Positions 1 through 8,382 of a DNA stretch of 64,000 nucleotides are shown here, in pieces. Origin of the DNA: Chromatiaceae bacterium (GTDB lineage Bacteria > Pseudomonadota > Gammaproteobacteria > Chromatiales > Chromatiaceae). The translations under genes were made by a program, and so were the position numbers. Within the stretch, counting starts at the first letter, position 1, and every line of letters begins with the position of its first letter. The notes under the pieces were generated by a model that made no database searches, was not told where the DNA came from, and saw only the letters and a program-made list of their open reading frames with translations. The DNA lies in NCBI GenBank assembly GCA_024235175.1, contig JACKMX010000002.1, forward strand, positions 806,001 through 870,000. The letters are read 5' to 3'.

Positions 1-573
1 ATAGAGCGCCGGCCAGAAACTTTGCGTCGAATCAAAGAACGGAACAGTGGCGCTCGTTATGGTGGCCAGGGTTCCGTTGTGTTTCATCCAATAGGCTTTT
101 TCCGAGTTTTGGACTGTAAGGTTACGGCACCCGGGATTGGGATTAGTGGGCTTCATCGGATTATGGTACGCGCAACTGGGGGAGGCTGCCGCCATCAGAC
201 TGCCGTCGGCATTAGACCAGGGGCGGTAGGAGACCGCGGGATTGTAATAGATCTTGTTGATAGCGCTGCTGCGGACCCATCTGTCATAGACGTTGTTGGA
301 CTGGTCGAAGGAGATCACATAGTTGCCGTACTCTTTGCTGCTGTGGTACAGATTCGGCTGGCGCGGATAAACAAAGTATGGATAGCGCAGACTGTCCGGC
401 ATCATCTCCCAATGCATCGAGCCCGAATCGTCCAGTGTGAACATCACGTTGGGCTCGATTGAACCGCCGAGAAACAGCGGCACCTGGGCTGGAGCCGCAT
501 TCACTGTCCAGGCCTGCAACCCAGTGACGAGCATCGCGGCCAGACCAAAGGCATTTCGTTTAACACTGTTCAT
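1..573 (-). CDS. pilY1: PilY1-like type IV pilus tip/biogenesis protein, N-terminal part (cut by window edge)
   Basis: The first 191 codons are present; the rest lies beyond the left edge. An N-terminal signal peptide (charged MNSVKR start, hydrophobic stretch, likely cleavage after VNA) is followed by a von Willebrand A-like start with the metal-site pattern DDSGSMHWEM, as in PilY1. PilY1 is an exported, pilus-associated protein involved in pilus extension, adhesion and surface sensing. The ATG at 573 has an AGGGGG ribosome site just upstream, and the gene follows pilX by 19 bases as the last visible gene of the minor pilin operon. The C-terminal beta-propeller cannot be seen, so the assignment rests on the N-terminus and the neighbours. 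Confidence 0.85.
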   Translation of the reverse strand, partial: MNSVKRNAFGLAAMLVTGLQAWTVNAAPAQVPLFLGGSIEPNVMFTLDDSGSMHWEMMPDSLRYPYFVYPRQPNLYHSSKEYGNYVISFDQSNNVYDRWVRSSAINKIYYNPAVSYRPWSNADGSLMAAASPSCAYHNPMKPTNPNPGCRNLTVQNSEKAYWMKHNGTLATITSATVPFFDSTQSFWPALY

Positions 574-592
574 CGAGACCCCCTAGGTTCTC

Positions 593-1144
593 TTACCACT
601 TGTATACGCTCTGCAGCACCACAACGGTACTGGCCGTTCCGCCCACCCCGCGCGCGGTCACCTGCAGATAGATATCCGAAGTATCCAGCGATTGCGCCGC
701 TTCCAGGCTTTCGGAGCTGGGCGGCAGCTTTTCTATAATATAAGCCGGCTGCGAATCCACTCCGGGCAGTTTGCTGTCGCCGGTCAATGCCACTCCCTTA
801 TTGTCCCACCAGGTCTGATCCGCTTCCTCCCACCAGGGTTTGCTGGTGGAACTGTCGGGATCCGGCGAAGCGAAATCCCAAAGTGGATTTGTGTCATAGG
901 GGTCGCTCACAACCCTCAGGGTCATGGAGTGCAGATCGGTCTGAGAGGCTATCCACACCTCCGCCGCGCGCAGTGCCGATTCCGCCGCCTGAAACGCGGT
1001 GTTTCTGTCACGCATGTTACCCGCCATTCTCTCTTCAAGGATGTTGGTATCCATGGTGGAGATGCCGAATATCGTCATGATCAGCAGTATCATCAGGGCA
1101 GTGATCATCACCGCACCCTGTTGGCGTATTCGATCAGTTCTCAT
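593..1144 (-). CDS. pilX: PilX-like minor pilin assembly protein
   Basis: A 183-aa protein with a short basic leader ending in QQG and one hydrophobic N-terminal helix (AVMITALMILLIMTIFGI), then NILEERMAGNMRDRNTAFQ, a pattern typical of PilX. PilX is an inner-membrane/pilus minor pilin that helps start pilus assembly. The frame is open to 1270, but the ATG at 1144 forms an ATGA overlap with the pilW stop codon, which suggests translational coupling and fixes this start. PilX proteins often lack the usual FTLxE motif, as here. It lies between pilW and pilY1 in the usual order. Confidence 0.85.
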   Translation of the reverse strand: MRTDRIRQQGAVMITALMILLIMTIFGISTMDTNILEERMAGNMRDRNTAFQAAESALRAAEVWIASQTDLHSMTLRVVSDPYDTNPLWDFASPDPDSSTSKPWWEEADQTWWDNKGVALTGDSKLPGVDSQPAYIIEKLPPSSESLEAAQSLDTSDIYLQVTARGVGGTASTVVVLQSVYKW

Positions 1145-2157
1145 GGCAGCTTGTTCCTGATACCGACCGTTGCGGTCATGGTCTGAGTCATCTCCTTGCG
1201 ATCGATGGTGACGTTCTGGCTCTTTGATACCAGAGTCAGAATCATGCGCACGCTGGTCACATTGGCCCAATCGGATACGGTGGTGCCGTTGATATACTGG
1301 TCGGCCGCCAGATCACTGTTGGTGTCCTCTCCGTACAGCAACTGAAGTTCCTTTACACCATCCACCAGCTCCTGCGGGGTACCGCCGTTTTCCCGCACGA
1401 ACAGAGCCGGCTGACCGAAACTGTTCTGCGCCACAAAATAATCGGAGTGGATGAACCTGAACACCTCGGCATCGGTCGAATAGGGCTTGCTCAGGCGCGC
1501 GCTTTTATTGCTGGTGCTGCCATGATCGATCTGAACCTCGCTCGAACCCTTGGTTACCCCGGTGATCCTGAACAGATCGGAAGTTTCACAATCGGTGACC
1601 AGCACGTAGTCGTTCGTGCTCAACCCACAGCTCGAATCCCCGTTGACCGTCAAACTGTCGCTGTCCGATGTCATCGCCGTTTTCAGGTTCCCGCCGCAGG
1701 AGTCGATCCGCTCGGCCCGGCTGACGGTAATAACGTCGCTGTCTTTGACAGGATCGGGCTGGCCGGAAACATAGCCGGGATCGTCTGAAGTCGAACCGGT
1801 ATTGCCGTACAGCGGAGAGAATGCACTGCCGTCATATTCATAGCCGCGTATCGACTGATCGGAGCTGAAGGTGCCGCTGCCCGGCATACTGCTGGCCAGT
1901 ACATTGGGAACCACCGCGGCCAGGTTGCCGCACCCCTGGTAGCCGGACATGCGGATGTTGCGCGACAACACCTCCATCGCGTAACGGCCGTTCTCCTGAA
2001 TGATCGACAGTGCATCCTGGGTACGGTAGGCCTGTTTGCTGGAGAGAAAAACATTGGTCATGCCGATGGTCAGCATCAGTCCGAGCACCATTGCGATCAG
2101 GATCTCGACCAGCCCGAACCCGGCGTTCCGCTTTCTCATTTCAAGCTCTCGTCGCAT
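1141..2157 (-). CDS. pilW: PilW-like minor pilin
   Basis: A 338-aa prepilin with leader RKRNAG followed by FGLVEILIAMVLGLML; the Glu at mature position 5 is present, so it should be cleaved and methylated by PilD. Then comes the conserved PilW stretch QDALSIIQENGRYAMEVLSRNIRMSGYQGC. PilW is a large minor pilin of the priming complex that starts type IV pilus assembly at the inner membrane. The start at 2157 lies two bases after the pilV stop; a second ATG six codons downstream is also possible. The gene overlaps pilX by four bases. Confidence 0.88.
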   Translation of the reverse strand: MRRELEMRKRNAGFGLVEILIAMVLGLMLTIGMTNVFLSSKQAYRTQDALSIIQENGRYAMEVLSRNIRMSGYQGCGNLAAVVPNVLASSMPGSGTFSSDQSIRGYEYDGSAFSPLYGNTGSTSDDPGYVSGQPDPVKDSDVITVSRAERIDSCGGNLKTAMTSDSDSLTVNGDSSCGLSTNDYVLVTDCETSDLFRITGVTKGSSEVQIDHGSTSNKSARLSKPYSTDAEVFRFIHSDYFVAQNSFGQPALFVRENGGTPQELVDGVKELQLLYGEDTNSDLAADQYINGTTVSDWANVTSVRMILTLVSKSQNVTIDRKEMTQTMTATVGIRNKLP

Positions 2158-2159
2158 AA

Positions 2160-2606
2160 TCAGATATCCGTAACCACAGTCATCGATTTTGGTGGTATAT
2201 CCGGGTTGCGAACATCATCCCACTGAACCACTATCGTCGCTCTGTTGCCGTTAAGGCTGACTGAGCCGTCACCACTGGGCAGATTCTGTGAGAGACTGCC
2301 GATCCAATCCATGATGTCCCGATCCGCCTGATTGGTTGCCGTGGTGGGCGGGTTGTCGTCCATGGCAATGGCATAGTCCGGCAGATTGGCCTTGTTCTTC
2401 CCCTGATTGGCACGCATGCTGTCGACAATATCGTAAGCCAGCAGGGTCGCCTGGGAGCGGAGCAGCGAGCTGTGGTTGAGCTTGATGCCGGTGGCCTGCA
2501 GCCCTGCCAGCCCCAGCAGCCCGACCGAAAAGATCACCACCGTGACCAGCACTTCCACCAGCGTGAAGCCGCTGCTTCGGGATACCGGATTAATGGATCT
2601 CTTCAT
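2160..2606 (-). CDS. pilV: PilV-like minor pilin
   Basis: A 148-aa protein from the ATG at 2606, which has an AGGGGAGTGGGAGA purine-rich ribosome site. The prepilin peptidase site is SSG/FTLVEVLV, with a Glu at mature position 5, followed by VGLLGLAGLQATGIK as in PilV proteins. An upstream in-frame start at 2648 would put 14 non-pilin residues before the leader and is less likely. It is the second gene of the minor pilin operon and would act with FimU, PilW and PilX as the initiating tip complex. Confidence 0.88.
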   Translation of the reverse strand: MKRSINPVSRSSGFTLVEVLVTVVIFSVGLLGLAGLQATGIKLNHSSLLRSQATLLAYDIVDSMRANQGKNKANLPDYAIAMDDNPPTTATNQADRDIMDWIGSLSQNLPSGDGSVSLNGNRATIVVQWDDVRNPDIPPKSMTVVTDI

Positions 2607-2619
2607 TCTCCCACTCCCC

Positions 2620-3159
2620 TTAATCGCATTTTGTTGGATTGCCAGCAATAGTGTTGTCTTTAATTACTTCACAGGTCGCATTGCACGAAGTCACCCTGCC
2701 GGCTGGCGAAATTGACACGCTGCGCACCTCGCTGTTGTCGGTGACCGTGATATCGAAGCAGCTCGCCTCAGTGACGTTTCCCAGACCGGCAAATGTGACA
2801 GGTGCGGTACCCTTGAAAACTGTTGAATCCGTGAACAAATTAACGTTACTAGAAGTGGGGATGTCGTAGAAAGCTCGTACTACCGTGCTACCATCTTTAA
2901 CGTGCCAGCCGGTTTTAAAATTGGAATTATTGTCTCCGGCTTTACTGGAAACCGTAATATTTGCCCCCTGCCTGACTGCCTCAGCCCGTGCAAAGTTGAG
3001 TGCTACGACGAGATCCTTCGAAGCAGTGGTCAGATCGCTGCTTCTTTTCATATTGGCTATACCCGGTACGCCAATAACCAGCACAACCGCGATCACCGCC
3101 ACGGCCACCATCAGTTCCACCAGGGTAAATCCCGGAATTTTTTGCCAATATCTGTCCAT
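2620..3159 (-). CDS. fimU: GspH/FimT-FimU family minor pilin
   Basis: A 179-aa prepilin from the ATG at 3159: leader MDRYWQKIPG, then FTLVELMVAVAVIAVVLVIG, and a GspH-type segment (SSDLTTASKDLVVALNFARAE). FimU, a homologue of the type II secretion pseudopilin GspH, is the first minor pilin gene in Pseudomonas-type clusters, as here. The frame stays open to 3201, but the start chosen gives a leader of normal length. FimU and FimT cannot be told apart by eye; position at the head of the pilV-pilW-pilX-pilY1 operon favours FimU. Confidence 0.8.
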   Translation of the reverse strand: MDRYWQKIPGFTLVELMVAVAVIAVVLVIGVPGIANMKRSSDLTTASKDLVVALNFARAEAVRQGANITVSSKAGDNNSNFKTGWHVKDGSTVVRAFYDIPTSSNVNLFTDSTVFKGTAPVTFAGLGNVTEASCFDITVTDNSEVRSVSISPAGRVTSCNATCEVIKDNTIAGNPTKCD

Positions 3160-3248
3160 ATGCACTGTATAGCGGAAGCTACCTGCAGATGCACAGGGCA
3201 AAGGGATGTCCGGCGCCGGAATCCCGACAGACGGTCAATCTTTACCAA

Positions 3249-3287
3249 GTACGAGGTACTAGGTTCCCAGTACCTAGATCCTCGTAC
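3249..3287. repeat. Compound inverted repeat between fimU and tRNA-Thr
   Basis: Two nested arm pairs are visible: GTACGAGG (3249-3256) with CCTCGTAC (3280-3287), and CTAGGT (3259-3264) with ACCTAG (3272-3277). Together they form a 14-bp interrupted hairpin with a seven-base loop. GTAC-containing words continue to about 3296. It may be a REP-like intergenic element or an operator for the pilin operon; neither can be shown from one copy. Confidence 0.5.
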
Positions 3288-3351
3288 CTGGTACCTTATA
3301 TGGTTGTAGCTCAAAGGTCCTTTCTTTATACTTCGCCACGCCCCCAATAAG

Positions 3352-3427
<76 letters not shown>

Positions 3428-3444
3428 TATGGGTCTTCGCGACC

Positions 3445-4296
3445 ATGACCATACTTTTTGTAAATCGCCTCACCGTCATTGATGCCTCTCTGCTCGACCC
3501 CCTACGGGGACTGCTCGGCCAGAGCTGGTATCTGGACGTGGAGCTGGAGGGCTCCCTTGACCACCAGGGCATGGTGCTCGACTTTGGAGAGGTGAAAAAA
3601 CAGATAAAGCGCTGCGTGGACAGCGAATTCGACCACAGGCTGCTGATCCCTGCCGCCTATTCCGGATGCCGTATTGAAGATCACGATGGACGCCGCGACG
3701 TTTACTTTCAATTGGCATCGGGAGCCAGGATTGAACACCGGGGGCCGGCGGACGCCTGCGCACCCATCGACGCGGAGCGCATTGACGAAACCACGCTGGC
3801 TGCCGCTATTCAGCACCGGCTCAAGCCGATACTGCCGGACAACGTCCTCCGAATAAGCGTGAATCTGCACGCAGAGGAGATCGTGGGGGCCAGTTATCAA
3901 TACAGTCACGGACTCAAGCACCACGAGGGAAATTGCCAGCGTATCGCTCACGGCCACCGCTCCCGCATATATATTTTCCGTGACGGACGGCGGAGTCCGG
4001 AGCTGGAATCAGATTGGGCGCAGCGCTGGAAAGATAGCTACCTGGGAACCAAAGCGGATTTGAAACGGGAATTTACGCTTGACCGCACTGCATACTATCA
4101 CTTCGGTTACATTTCACGACAGGGCGGTTTCGAGCTGATTCTGCCTAAGCGTTCCTGCTATCTGATCGACACCGACTCAACGGTGGAAAATCTGGCACGG
4201 CACATCTGCACGATATTGAAAAGAGAGCACCCGGCATCGGAGTTCCGGGTGGCGGCCTTCGAGGGGGTGGATAAGGGATCGATCAGCGAGTGCTAA
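3445..4296 (+). CDS. Tandem T-fold QueD/PTPS-like protein (6-carboxytetrahydropterin synthase family)
   Basis: 283 aa, about twice the length of QueD. The second half has the family's zinc-site pattern: a His near residue 155 (YQYSHG) and HGH near 169-171 (IAHGHRSRIYI). The first half keeps the second part of the fold (VLDFGEVKKQIKR...EFDHRLLIP) but has no equivalent of the zinc histidines. This suggests a fused pair of T-fold domains in which one copy is degenerate. QueD converts 7,8-dihydroneopterin triphosphate into 6-carboxytetrahydropterin for queuosine; other family members act in biopterin or folate pathways. No other queuosine gene is nearby, so the actual reaction is open. Start is the first ATG, 17 bases after the tRNA. 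Confidence 0.65.
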   Translation: MTILFVNRLTVIDASLLDPLRGLLGQSWYLDVELEGSLDHQGMVLDFGEVKKQIKRCVDSEFDHRLLIPAAYSGCRIEDHDGRRDVYFQLASGARIEHRGPADACAPIDAERIDETTLAAAIQHRLKPILPDNVLRISVNLHAEEIVGASYQYSHGLKHHEGNCQRIAHGHRSRIYIFRDGRRSPELESDWAQRWKDSYLGTKADLKREFTLDRTAYYHFGYISRQGGFELILPKRSCYLIDTDSTVENLARHICTILKREHPASEFRVAAFEGVDKGSISEC

Positions 4297-4314
4297 CGGG
4301 GCCTGGTTACCGCC

Positions 4315-5652
4315 TCAGCGCTCGAATTCAAGCCGCTTTCCGCGGACAGCCTGGTTTACCCGGCCTTCATGGTAAGCGACCTCTCCGTTGACTATGGTCG
4401 TCACCACGCGTGAGCGCAACCTATACCCTTCGAGCGGAGACCAGCCGCACTTGTAGCGGACCGATTCACGTTCGATCCGGTAGGGGCTGACCAGATCGAT
4501 CAGCACCAGGTCCGCCCAGTACCCCTCCCGCAGGTAACCGCGCTGTGAGATATTGAACAGTCTGGCTGGGCCATGGCTGGTCTTCTCCACCAGCTGTTCC
4601 AGCGAAATCAGACGATCATGGTAGAGTTCCAGTACCATGGGCAGTGCCCACTGCACCAGCGGAAGACCTGCAGGTGCTTTAAAATAGGTGCCCAGTTTCT
4701 CTTCAATGGTATGGGGCGCATGGTCCGTACCAATGACATCGATGCGGTTATCCACCAAAGCCTTGCGGATGGCATCTCTGTCCGCACGGCTCTTGATCGC
4801 CGGGTTGCACTTGATAAAGGCACCTTTCATTTCGTAATCGCGATCATCAAAGAAGAGGTGGTGCACACAGGCCTCTGCGGTAATCCGCTTCTCATCCAGT
4901 GGTCCGGCTGTCAATAAATCGAGTTCACGCGCCGTTGTCAGATGCAATAGATGCAGACGGGTATCGTGGCGCCTGGCCAGATCCACTGCCATGGATGAAG
5001 AGAGGTAACAGGCTTCGGCGCTGCGGATCTGAGGATGGCACTCCATCGGAACCTCTTCACCATACTTTTCGCGGAATTTCCGCTCGTTGCGCAGTATGGT
5101 TGGAGTATCCTCGCAGTGGGTTGCCACCAGGGTTGGCGCATCTCTGAAAATAGCTTCCAACATCGGCGCACTATCGACCAGCATATTGCCGGTTGATGCA
5201 CCCATGAATACCTTGATACCGCAGGTCTGATTTGGCTTAAGAGTTTGAATCTGTGACAGATTGTCGTTTGTCGCCCCGAGATAGAAGCTATAGTTGGCCA
5301 TAGCGCGTTCCGCGGCAAGCGCGAATTTGTTCTCCAGCGCCGCCAGCGTGACCGTCTGCGGATTGGTATTGGGCATATCCATGAAGCTGGTGATGCCACC
5401 GGCCAGTGCTGCCGCCGACTCGCTGAGCATATCCGCCTTTTGCGGGGCACCAGGCTCTCTGAAATGTACCTGATCATCGATCATACCCGGCAACAGCAGG
5501 CGACCGTCCGCCTGCAGAACCCTGACGCCCCCGGAAGCGGGAATCTCGGCAGCGACGCGTTGTATACGGCCGCCGGATATGAGCAGGTCGCCCTCCAGGA
5601 TATGGCCGTCATTAACCATGCGTGCATTCTTTACCAGAATATCCGTGTGCAT
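4315..5652 (-). CDS. pyrC: Dihydroorotase (amidohydrolase superfamily)
   Basis: 445 aa. Amidohydrolase motifs in order: GMIDDQVHFREPG near residue 60, GIKVFMGASTGNML with the lysine that is usually carboxylated, VATHCED, HLLHLTTA and VIGTDHAPHT. This is the dihydroorotase pattern, closing carbamoyl-aspartate to dihydroorotate in pyrimidine synthesis. The first metal motif reads QVH instead of the usual HxH, a substitution I also associate with a dihydroorotase subgroup. It is the last gene of hisI-gloB-pyrC; its ATG is one base from the gloB stop. It converges on the QueD-like gene with an 18-base gap. Other hydantoinase-type activities are possible but less likely. Confidence 0.82.
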   Translation of the reverse strand: MHTDILVKNARMVNDGHILEGDLLISGGRIQRVAAEIPASGGVRVLQADGRLLLPGMIDDQVHFREPGAPQKADMLSESAAALAGGITSFMDMPNTNPQTVTLAALENKFALAAERAMANYSFYLGATNDNLSQIQTLKPNQTCGIKVFMGASTGNMLVDSAPMLEAIFRDAPTLVATHCEDTPTILRNERKFREKYGEEVPMECHPQIRSAEACYLSSSMAVDLARRHDTRLHLLHLTTARELDLLTAGPLDEKRITAEACVHHLFFDDRDYEMKGAFIKCNPAIKSRADRDAIRKALVDNRIDVIGTDHAPHTIEEKLGTYFKAPAGLPLVQWALPMVLELYHDRLISLEQLVEKTSHGPARLFNISQRGYLREGYWADLVLIDLVSPYRIERESVRYKCGWSPLEGYRLRSRVVTTIVNGEVAYHEGRVNQAVRGKRLEFER

Positions 5653-5653
5653 A

Positions 5654-6433
5654 TCAGTCGTACTCCCGGTCTTTCCAGCTCCTTATGGCGGTAAATACAG
5701 CGTCTGGTGTCTGCAGCCTGCCACCGGTGTAGCGTTCGGCTGCGGCGATGACCACCGGCTCACTGCTGCGCAGAAATGGATTTGTCAGCAATTCCAGGTC
5801 AAGACGGGAGGGAACCGTGGGATTGTTTTTTGCCCGCATCTCCTCGGCATCTTGCCGACGCTGAACGAGAGCAGGATTGTCCGGTTCCACCCAGGCGGCA
5901 AACCCCAGGTTATCCAACGTATATTCATGTGCGCAATAGATCAGGGTTTCAGGAGGAAGCGCTGCTATCAGCTGCAGCGAGTGGTGCAGCTGCTTGTGCG
6001 TCCCGCTGAATACCCGGCCGCAACCGGCCGCGAAAAGAGTATCGCCACAAAACAGGGAATCTTGACCGTAGTAGGCTATGTGGCCTTCGGTGTGTCCCGG
6101 CACATCGAGCACCAGAAACTCCGCACCGACGCCGTTCAGAGTGATCCGTTGACCCCCGCTCAGCGCCTGCTCAACTGCCGGTATCGGCTCTCCAGCGGGA
6201 CCGTAAACAACCACCTCCGGCCAGGCGCGTTTGAGCTCCCTCACGCCACCCACATGATCTCCATGCTTGTGGGTTATCAAAATAGCCTCAAGCCATAGTC
6301 CCTCACGACAAAGATGCTGGATTACCGGAGCTGCATCCCCCGGATCGACCACCGCAGCCGACACCCCTCCCGTTTGCCGCAGCAGCCAGATATAGTTGTC
6401 ATTGAAGGCGGATATAGGTTTGATTTCAAGCAT
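5654..6433 (-). CDS. gloB: Hydroxyacylglutathione hydrolase (glyoxalase II)
   Basis: 259 aa, normal length. Metallo-beta-lactamase fold with the THKHGDHVGG motif, VPGHTEGH, LFCGDTLFAAGCGR, and CAHEYTLDNL, all typical of glyoxalase II. The enzyme hydrolyses S-lactoylglutathione to lactate and glutathione in methylglyoxal detoxification in the cytoplasm. The C-terminal substrate-binding region (ELLTNPFLRSSEP) is present. It starts five bases after the hisI stop and runs straight into pyrC, so the three genes form one transcription unit of unrelated housekeeping functions. Confidence 0.93.
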   Translation of the reverse strand: MLEIKPISAFNDNYIWLLRQTGGVSAAVVDPGDAAPVIQHLCREGLWLEAILITHKHGDHVGGVRELKRAWPEVVVYGPAGEPIPAVEQALSGGQRITLNGVGAEFLVLDVPGHTEGHIAYYGQDSLFCGDTLFAAGCGRVFSGTHKQLHHSLQLIAALPPETLIYCAHEYTLDNLGFAAWVEPDNPALVQRRQDAEEMRAKNNPTVPSRLDLELLTNPFLRSSEPVVIAAAERYTGGRLQTPDAVFTAIRSWKDREYD

Positions 6434-6438
6434 TTCAG

Positions 6439-6867
6439 CTATCTACCATACAACTTTTCGGGATCAATCATCACCTCAGCCGCCACTTCCACCCGATCTC
6501 CGCGGACCACATTGTAAAAACAGCTGCGTCTGCCGGTGTGGCAGGCGGGGCCCGTCTGATCGACCTTCAGCAGAATGGTGTCGCCGTCACAGTCGAAACT
6601 CATCTCTTTCAGCAGTTGGATCTGCCCTGAGGATTCACCCTTACGCCAAAGCTTCTGCCGCGACCGCGACCAGTAGCAGACCCGGCCGAGCTCCAGCGTC
6701 TCCTCCAGCGCAATCCGGTTCATCCATGCCATCATCAGCACCTCACCGGTATCGTATTGCTGTGAAACCGCCGGTATCAGCCCATCGCTATTATACGGCA
6801 GCCTATCCAGCACCTGCGCCAGAGGAAGGCTCTCACCAAGTTTAAATTTTTCTGTCTCTTTCATCAT
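6439..6867 (-). CDS. hisI: Phosphoribosyl-AMP cyclohydrolase, stand-alone HisI
   Basis: 142 aa, a single-domain HisI without the HisE part. Family motifs are present: MMAWMNRIALEETL, YWSRSRQKLWRKGE, the metal-binding CDGD and the cysteines of ACHTGRRSC. It opens the ring of phosphoribosyl-AMP in the third step of histidine synthesis. It is the first gene of the hisI-gloB-pyrC unit, away from the main his operon. Two ATG codons stand next to each other at the start; the upstream one is given. Confidence 0.95.
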   Translation of the reverse strand: MMKETEKFKLGESLPLAQVLDRLPYNSDGLIPAVSQQYDTGEVLMMAWMNRIALEETLELGRVCYWSRSRQKLWRKGESSGQIQLLKEMSFDCDGDTILLKVDQTGPACHTGRRSCFYNVVRGDRVEVAAEVMIDPEKLYGR

Positions 6868-6986
6868 TGTTACGCTCGCTATTACTGCGCTGAATCATAC
6901 CACTTCATGCCGATTGCTGATGGTATACTCTAAAAGAACAATTGCTTTCGATAATTGTGGGAAAAGTTGACAGCAGGTTCGGTCCG

Positions 6987-7316
6987 ATGCGTATTTTCAG
7001 GGTCTCTTTTATCAACCAGGGCAAAATCTACCTGCTTTATGCAGAAGCCGTGCGGCAGGCGGAGATATACGGTTTTGTCGAGATTGAGGGCCTCATATTC
7101 GGTGAAACCAGTTCAGTTGTCATCGATCCCGGAGAGGAGAAACTCAAAAGCGAGTTTGCCGGGGTTGCCCGGACCCTGGTACCCATGCATGCGGTTATCC
7201 GGGTGGACGAAGTTCAAAAAAGGGGACAGAGTAAGATCATGGAGCTGGGTAAAGAGAACAACATCAGCCTATTCCCCAGTTCCCTGTACTCCCCGGGGAA
7301 AAATTCTGATAACTAA
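6987..7316 (+). CDS. DUF1820 family protein
   Basis: 109 aa from the ATG at 6987; the frame is open to 6942 but homology to DUF1820 as I know it begins with MRIFRVSFINQGKIYLLYA. The body (QAEIYGFVEIEGLIF, KSEFAGVARTLVPMHAVIRVDEV) fits this small gammaproteobacterial family of unknown function. No signal peptide or membrane segment is seen. It is divergent from hisI; a TATACT -10-like word lies near 6926. The next gene follows in the same direction after 16 bases. Confidence 0.8.
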   Translation: MRIFRVSFINQGKIYLLYAEAVRQAEIYGFVEIEGLIFGETSSVVIDPGEEKLKSEFAGVARTLVPMHAVIRVDEVQKRGQSKIMELGKENNISLFPSSLYSPGKNSDN

Positions 7317-7332
7317 GATATTGATACTACAA

Positions 7333-7671
7333 ATGAATAACCATACAACGATACGAGAAAAGCTGCTACTGCGCAGGGAGTCCCTGCTCCAGCGGATGCA
7401 GGAGATCGCAGAGCAGCAACAGCATGCCGACGGCCCCCTTTCCCAGGATTTTGCGGAACAGGCAACCGAACGCGAGCACGAAGAGGTACTTGATGCGCTT
7501 GGAGAGGCCGGCCGGCTCGAGTTGAGTCAGATAAACCGTACGCTCGAACGTATTGATGCCGGGGATTACGGAATCTGTGTGGATTGCGGTCAGGATATAG
7601 CTGAAGCCAGGCTGAATGTTTTGCCCAATACCGAATACTGCATCACCTGTGCTGAACGGCACGATCATTGA
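7333..7671 (+). CDS. TraR/DksA-type zinc-finger protein
   Basis: 112 aa from the ATG at 7333 (the same frame is open upstream inside the DUF1820 gene, which is not used). An N-terminal helical coiled coil (IREKLLLRRESLLQRMQEIAEQ) is followed by RTLERIDAGDYGICVDCG and a CITC pair, giving the C-x2-C...C-x2-C zinc finger. DksA-type proteins bind RNA polymerase through the secondary channel. The acidic DxxDxA tip motif of true DksA is not evident, so this is better called a DksA-like paralogue. It may be cotranscribed with the DUF1820 gene. Confidence 0.85.
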   Translation: MNNHTTIREKLLLRRESLLQRMQEIAEQQQHADGPLSQDFAEQATEREHEEVLDALGEAGRLELSQINRTLERIDAGDYGICVDCGQDIAEARLNVLPNTEYCITCAERHDH

Positions 7672-7752
7672 CTGAGCGTTTGCGACGGCACCTTACACCA
7701 CTACTCACAACGAATTGCGATAAATCATTGCTCCGCTCCCGGAGCCAGAGGG

Positions 7753-7786
7753 AGTATCTCTTTAAACGACGCCTGAAAGAGATACT
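7753..7786. repeat. 11-bp perfect inverted repeat in intergenic region
   Basis: AGTATCTCTTT (7753-7763) and AAAGAGATACT (7776-7786) are perfectly complementary with a 12-base loop. A run of six T lies at about 7806-7811, too far for a classical terminator. It may still help end transcription of the DksA-like gene or be part of a small RNA. Confidence 0.4.
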
Positions 7787-7920
7787 GACGCCTCGATAAG
7801 ATTCTCTTTTTTCCTGCTTGCCGGATAACTTTTTGGCCGACACCCAGATTTTCCGGGGTGCAGGTTTATCCCTTCAGGTACACCCTGCTGCCAAGTATCA
7901 GATTTAAAAGGAGTAATTAA

Positions 7921-8382
7921 ATGCAGAAGATAACCAATGACAGGGAACTGAGGAGTGCCCTCAACAGGCTATCGATCGAAGACCAAAGAGCCATCGGGCT
8001 TCTATTCGTTGCCAGCATAAAATTACCTGAAATGGACAGCGGTTTGAAACAGGCGCTGGAGATGGCACTGGATTCCGACGGTGGCGGGCATGAGCGCGAA
8101 ATGGCATATAAAACGGCAAAATCCGTGGCCACCAGAACATACACCGCCTGCGGACGGGATACAGATTGGGAGATACAGGCCGAACATTTTATCGCGGCCG
8201 CCTGCAGCGCAGCTCTCATTCCGGAACGGCAATCGGCCGGTGTCAATCCAGCCTGGAAAGCCGCAATCCAGTCGCGCATGGCAAACAACTGCCTGATGAT
8301 GAGGGATGAATCCGATGAACTTCGCAACGAAGCCCAGAAACAGTATGAAATCTGCGAAGAGTTTCTGCTGGCGCGCAGTTAG
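7921..8382 (+). CDS. Hypothetical soluble protein, 153 aa
   Basis: Not recognised. The ATG at 7921 has a strong ribosome site (AAAAGGAGTAATTAA), and codon use looks like that of its neighbours, so it is probably a real gene. The protein is mostly helical by composition, without signal peptide or membrane segments, and contains RLSIEDQRAIGLLFVASIKL near the start and WEIQAEHFIAAACSAAL in the middle. Three cysteines are in its second half (ACGRD, AACSAA, NNCLMM), and another near the C-terminus (YEICEEF). It stands alone between the DksA-like gene and a small membrane protein gene. Confidence 0.7.
   Translation: MQKITNDRELRSALNRLSIEDQRAIGLLFVASIKLPEMDSGLKQALEMALDSDGGGHEREMAYKTAKSVATRTYTACGRDTDWEIQAEHFIAAACSAALIPERQSAGVNPAWKAAIQSRMANNCLMMRDESDELRNEAQKQYEICEEFLLARS

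Noticed and set aside
593..1270. Longer 225-aa version of PilX
   Set aside because: The first 42 residues are an out-of-frame reading of the pilW 3' end; the ATGA overlap at 1144 gives the real start.
7753..7811. Hairpin plus T run after the DksA-like gene as a classical terminator
   Set aside because: About 20 bases separate the stem from the T run; kept only as an inverted repeat.
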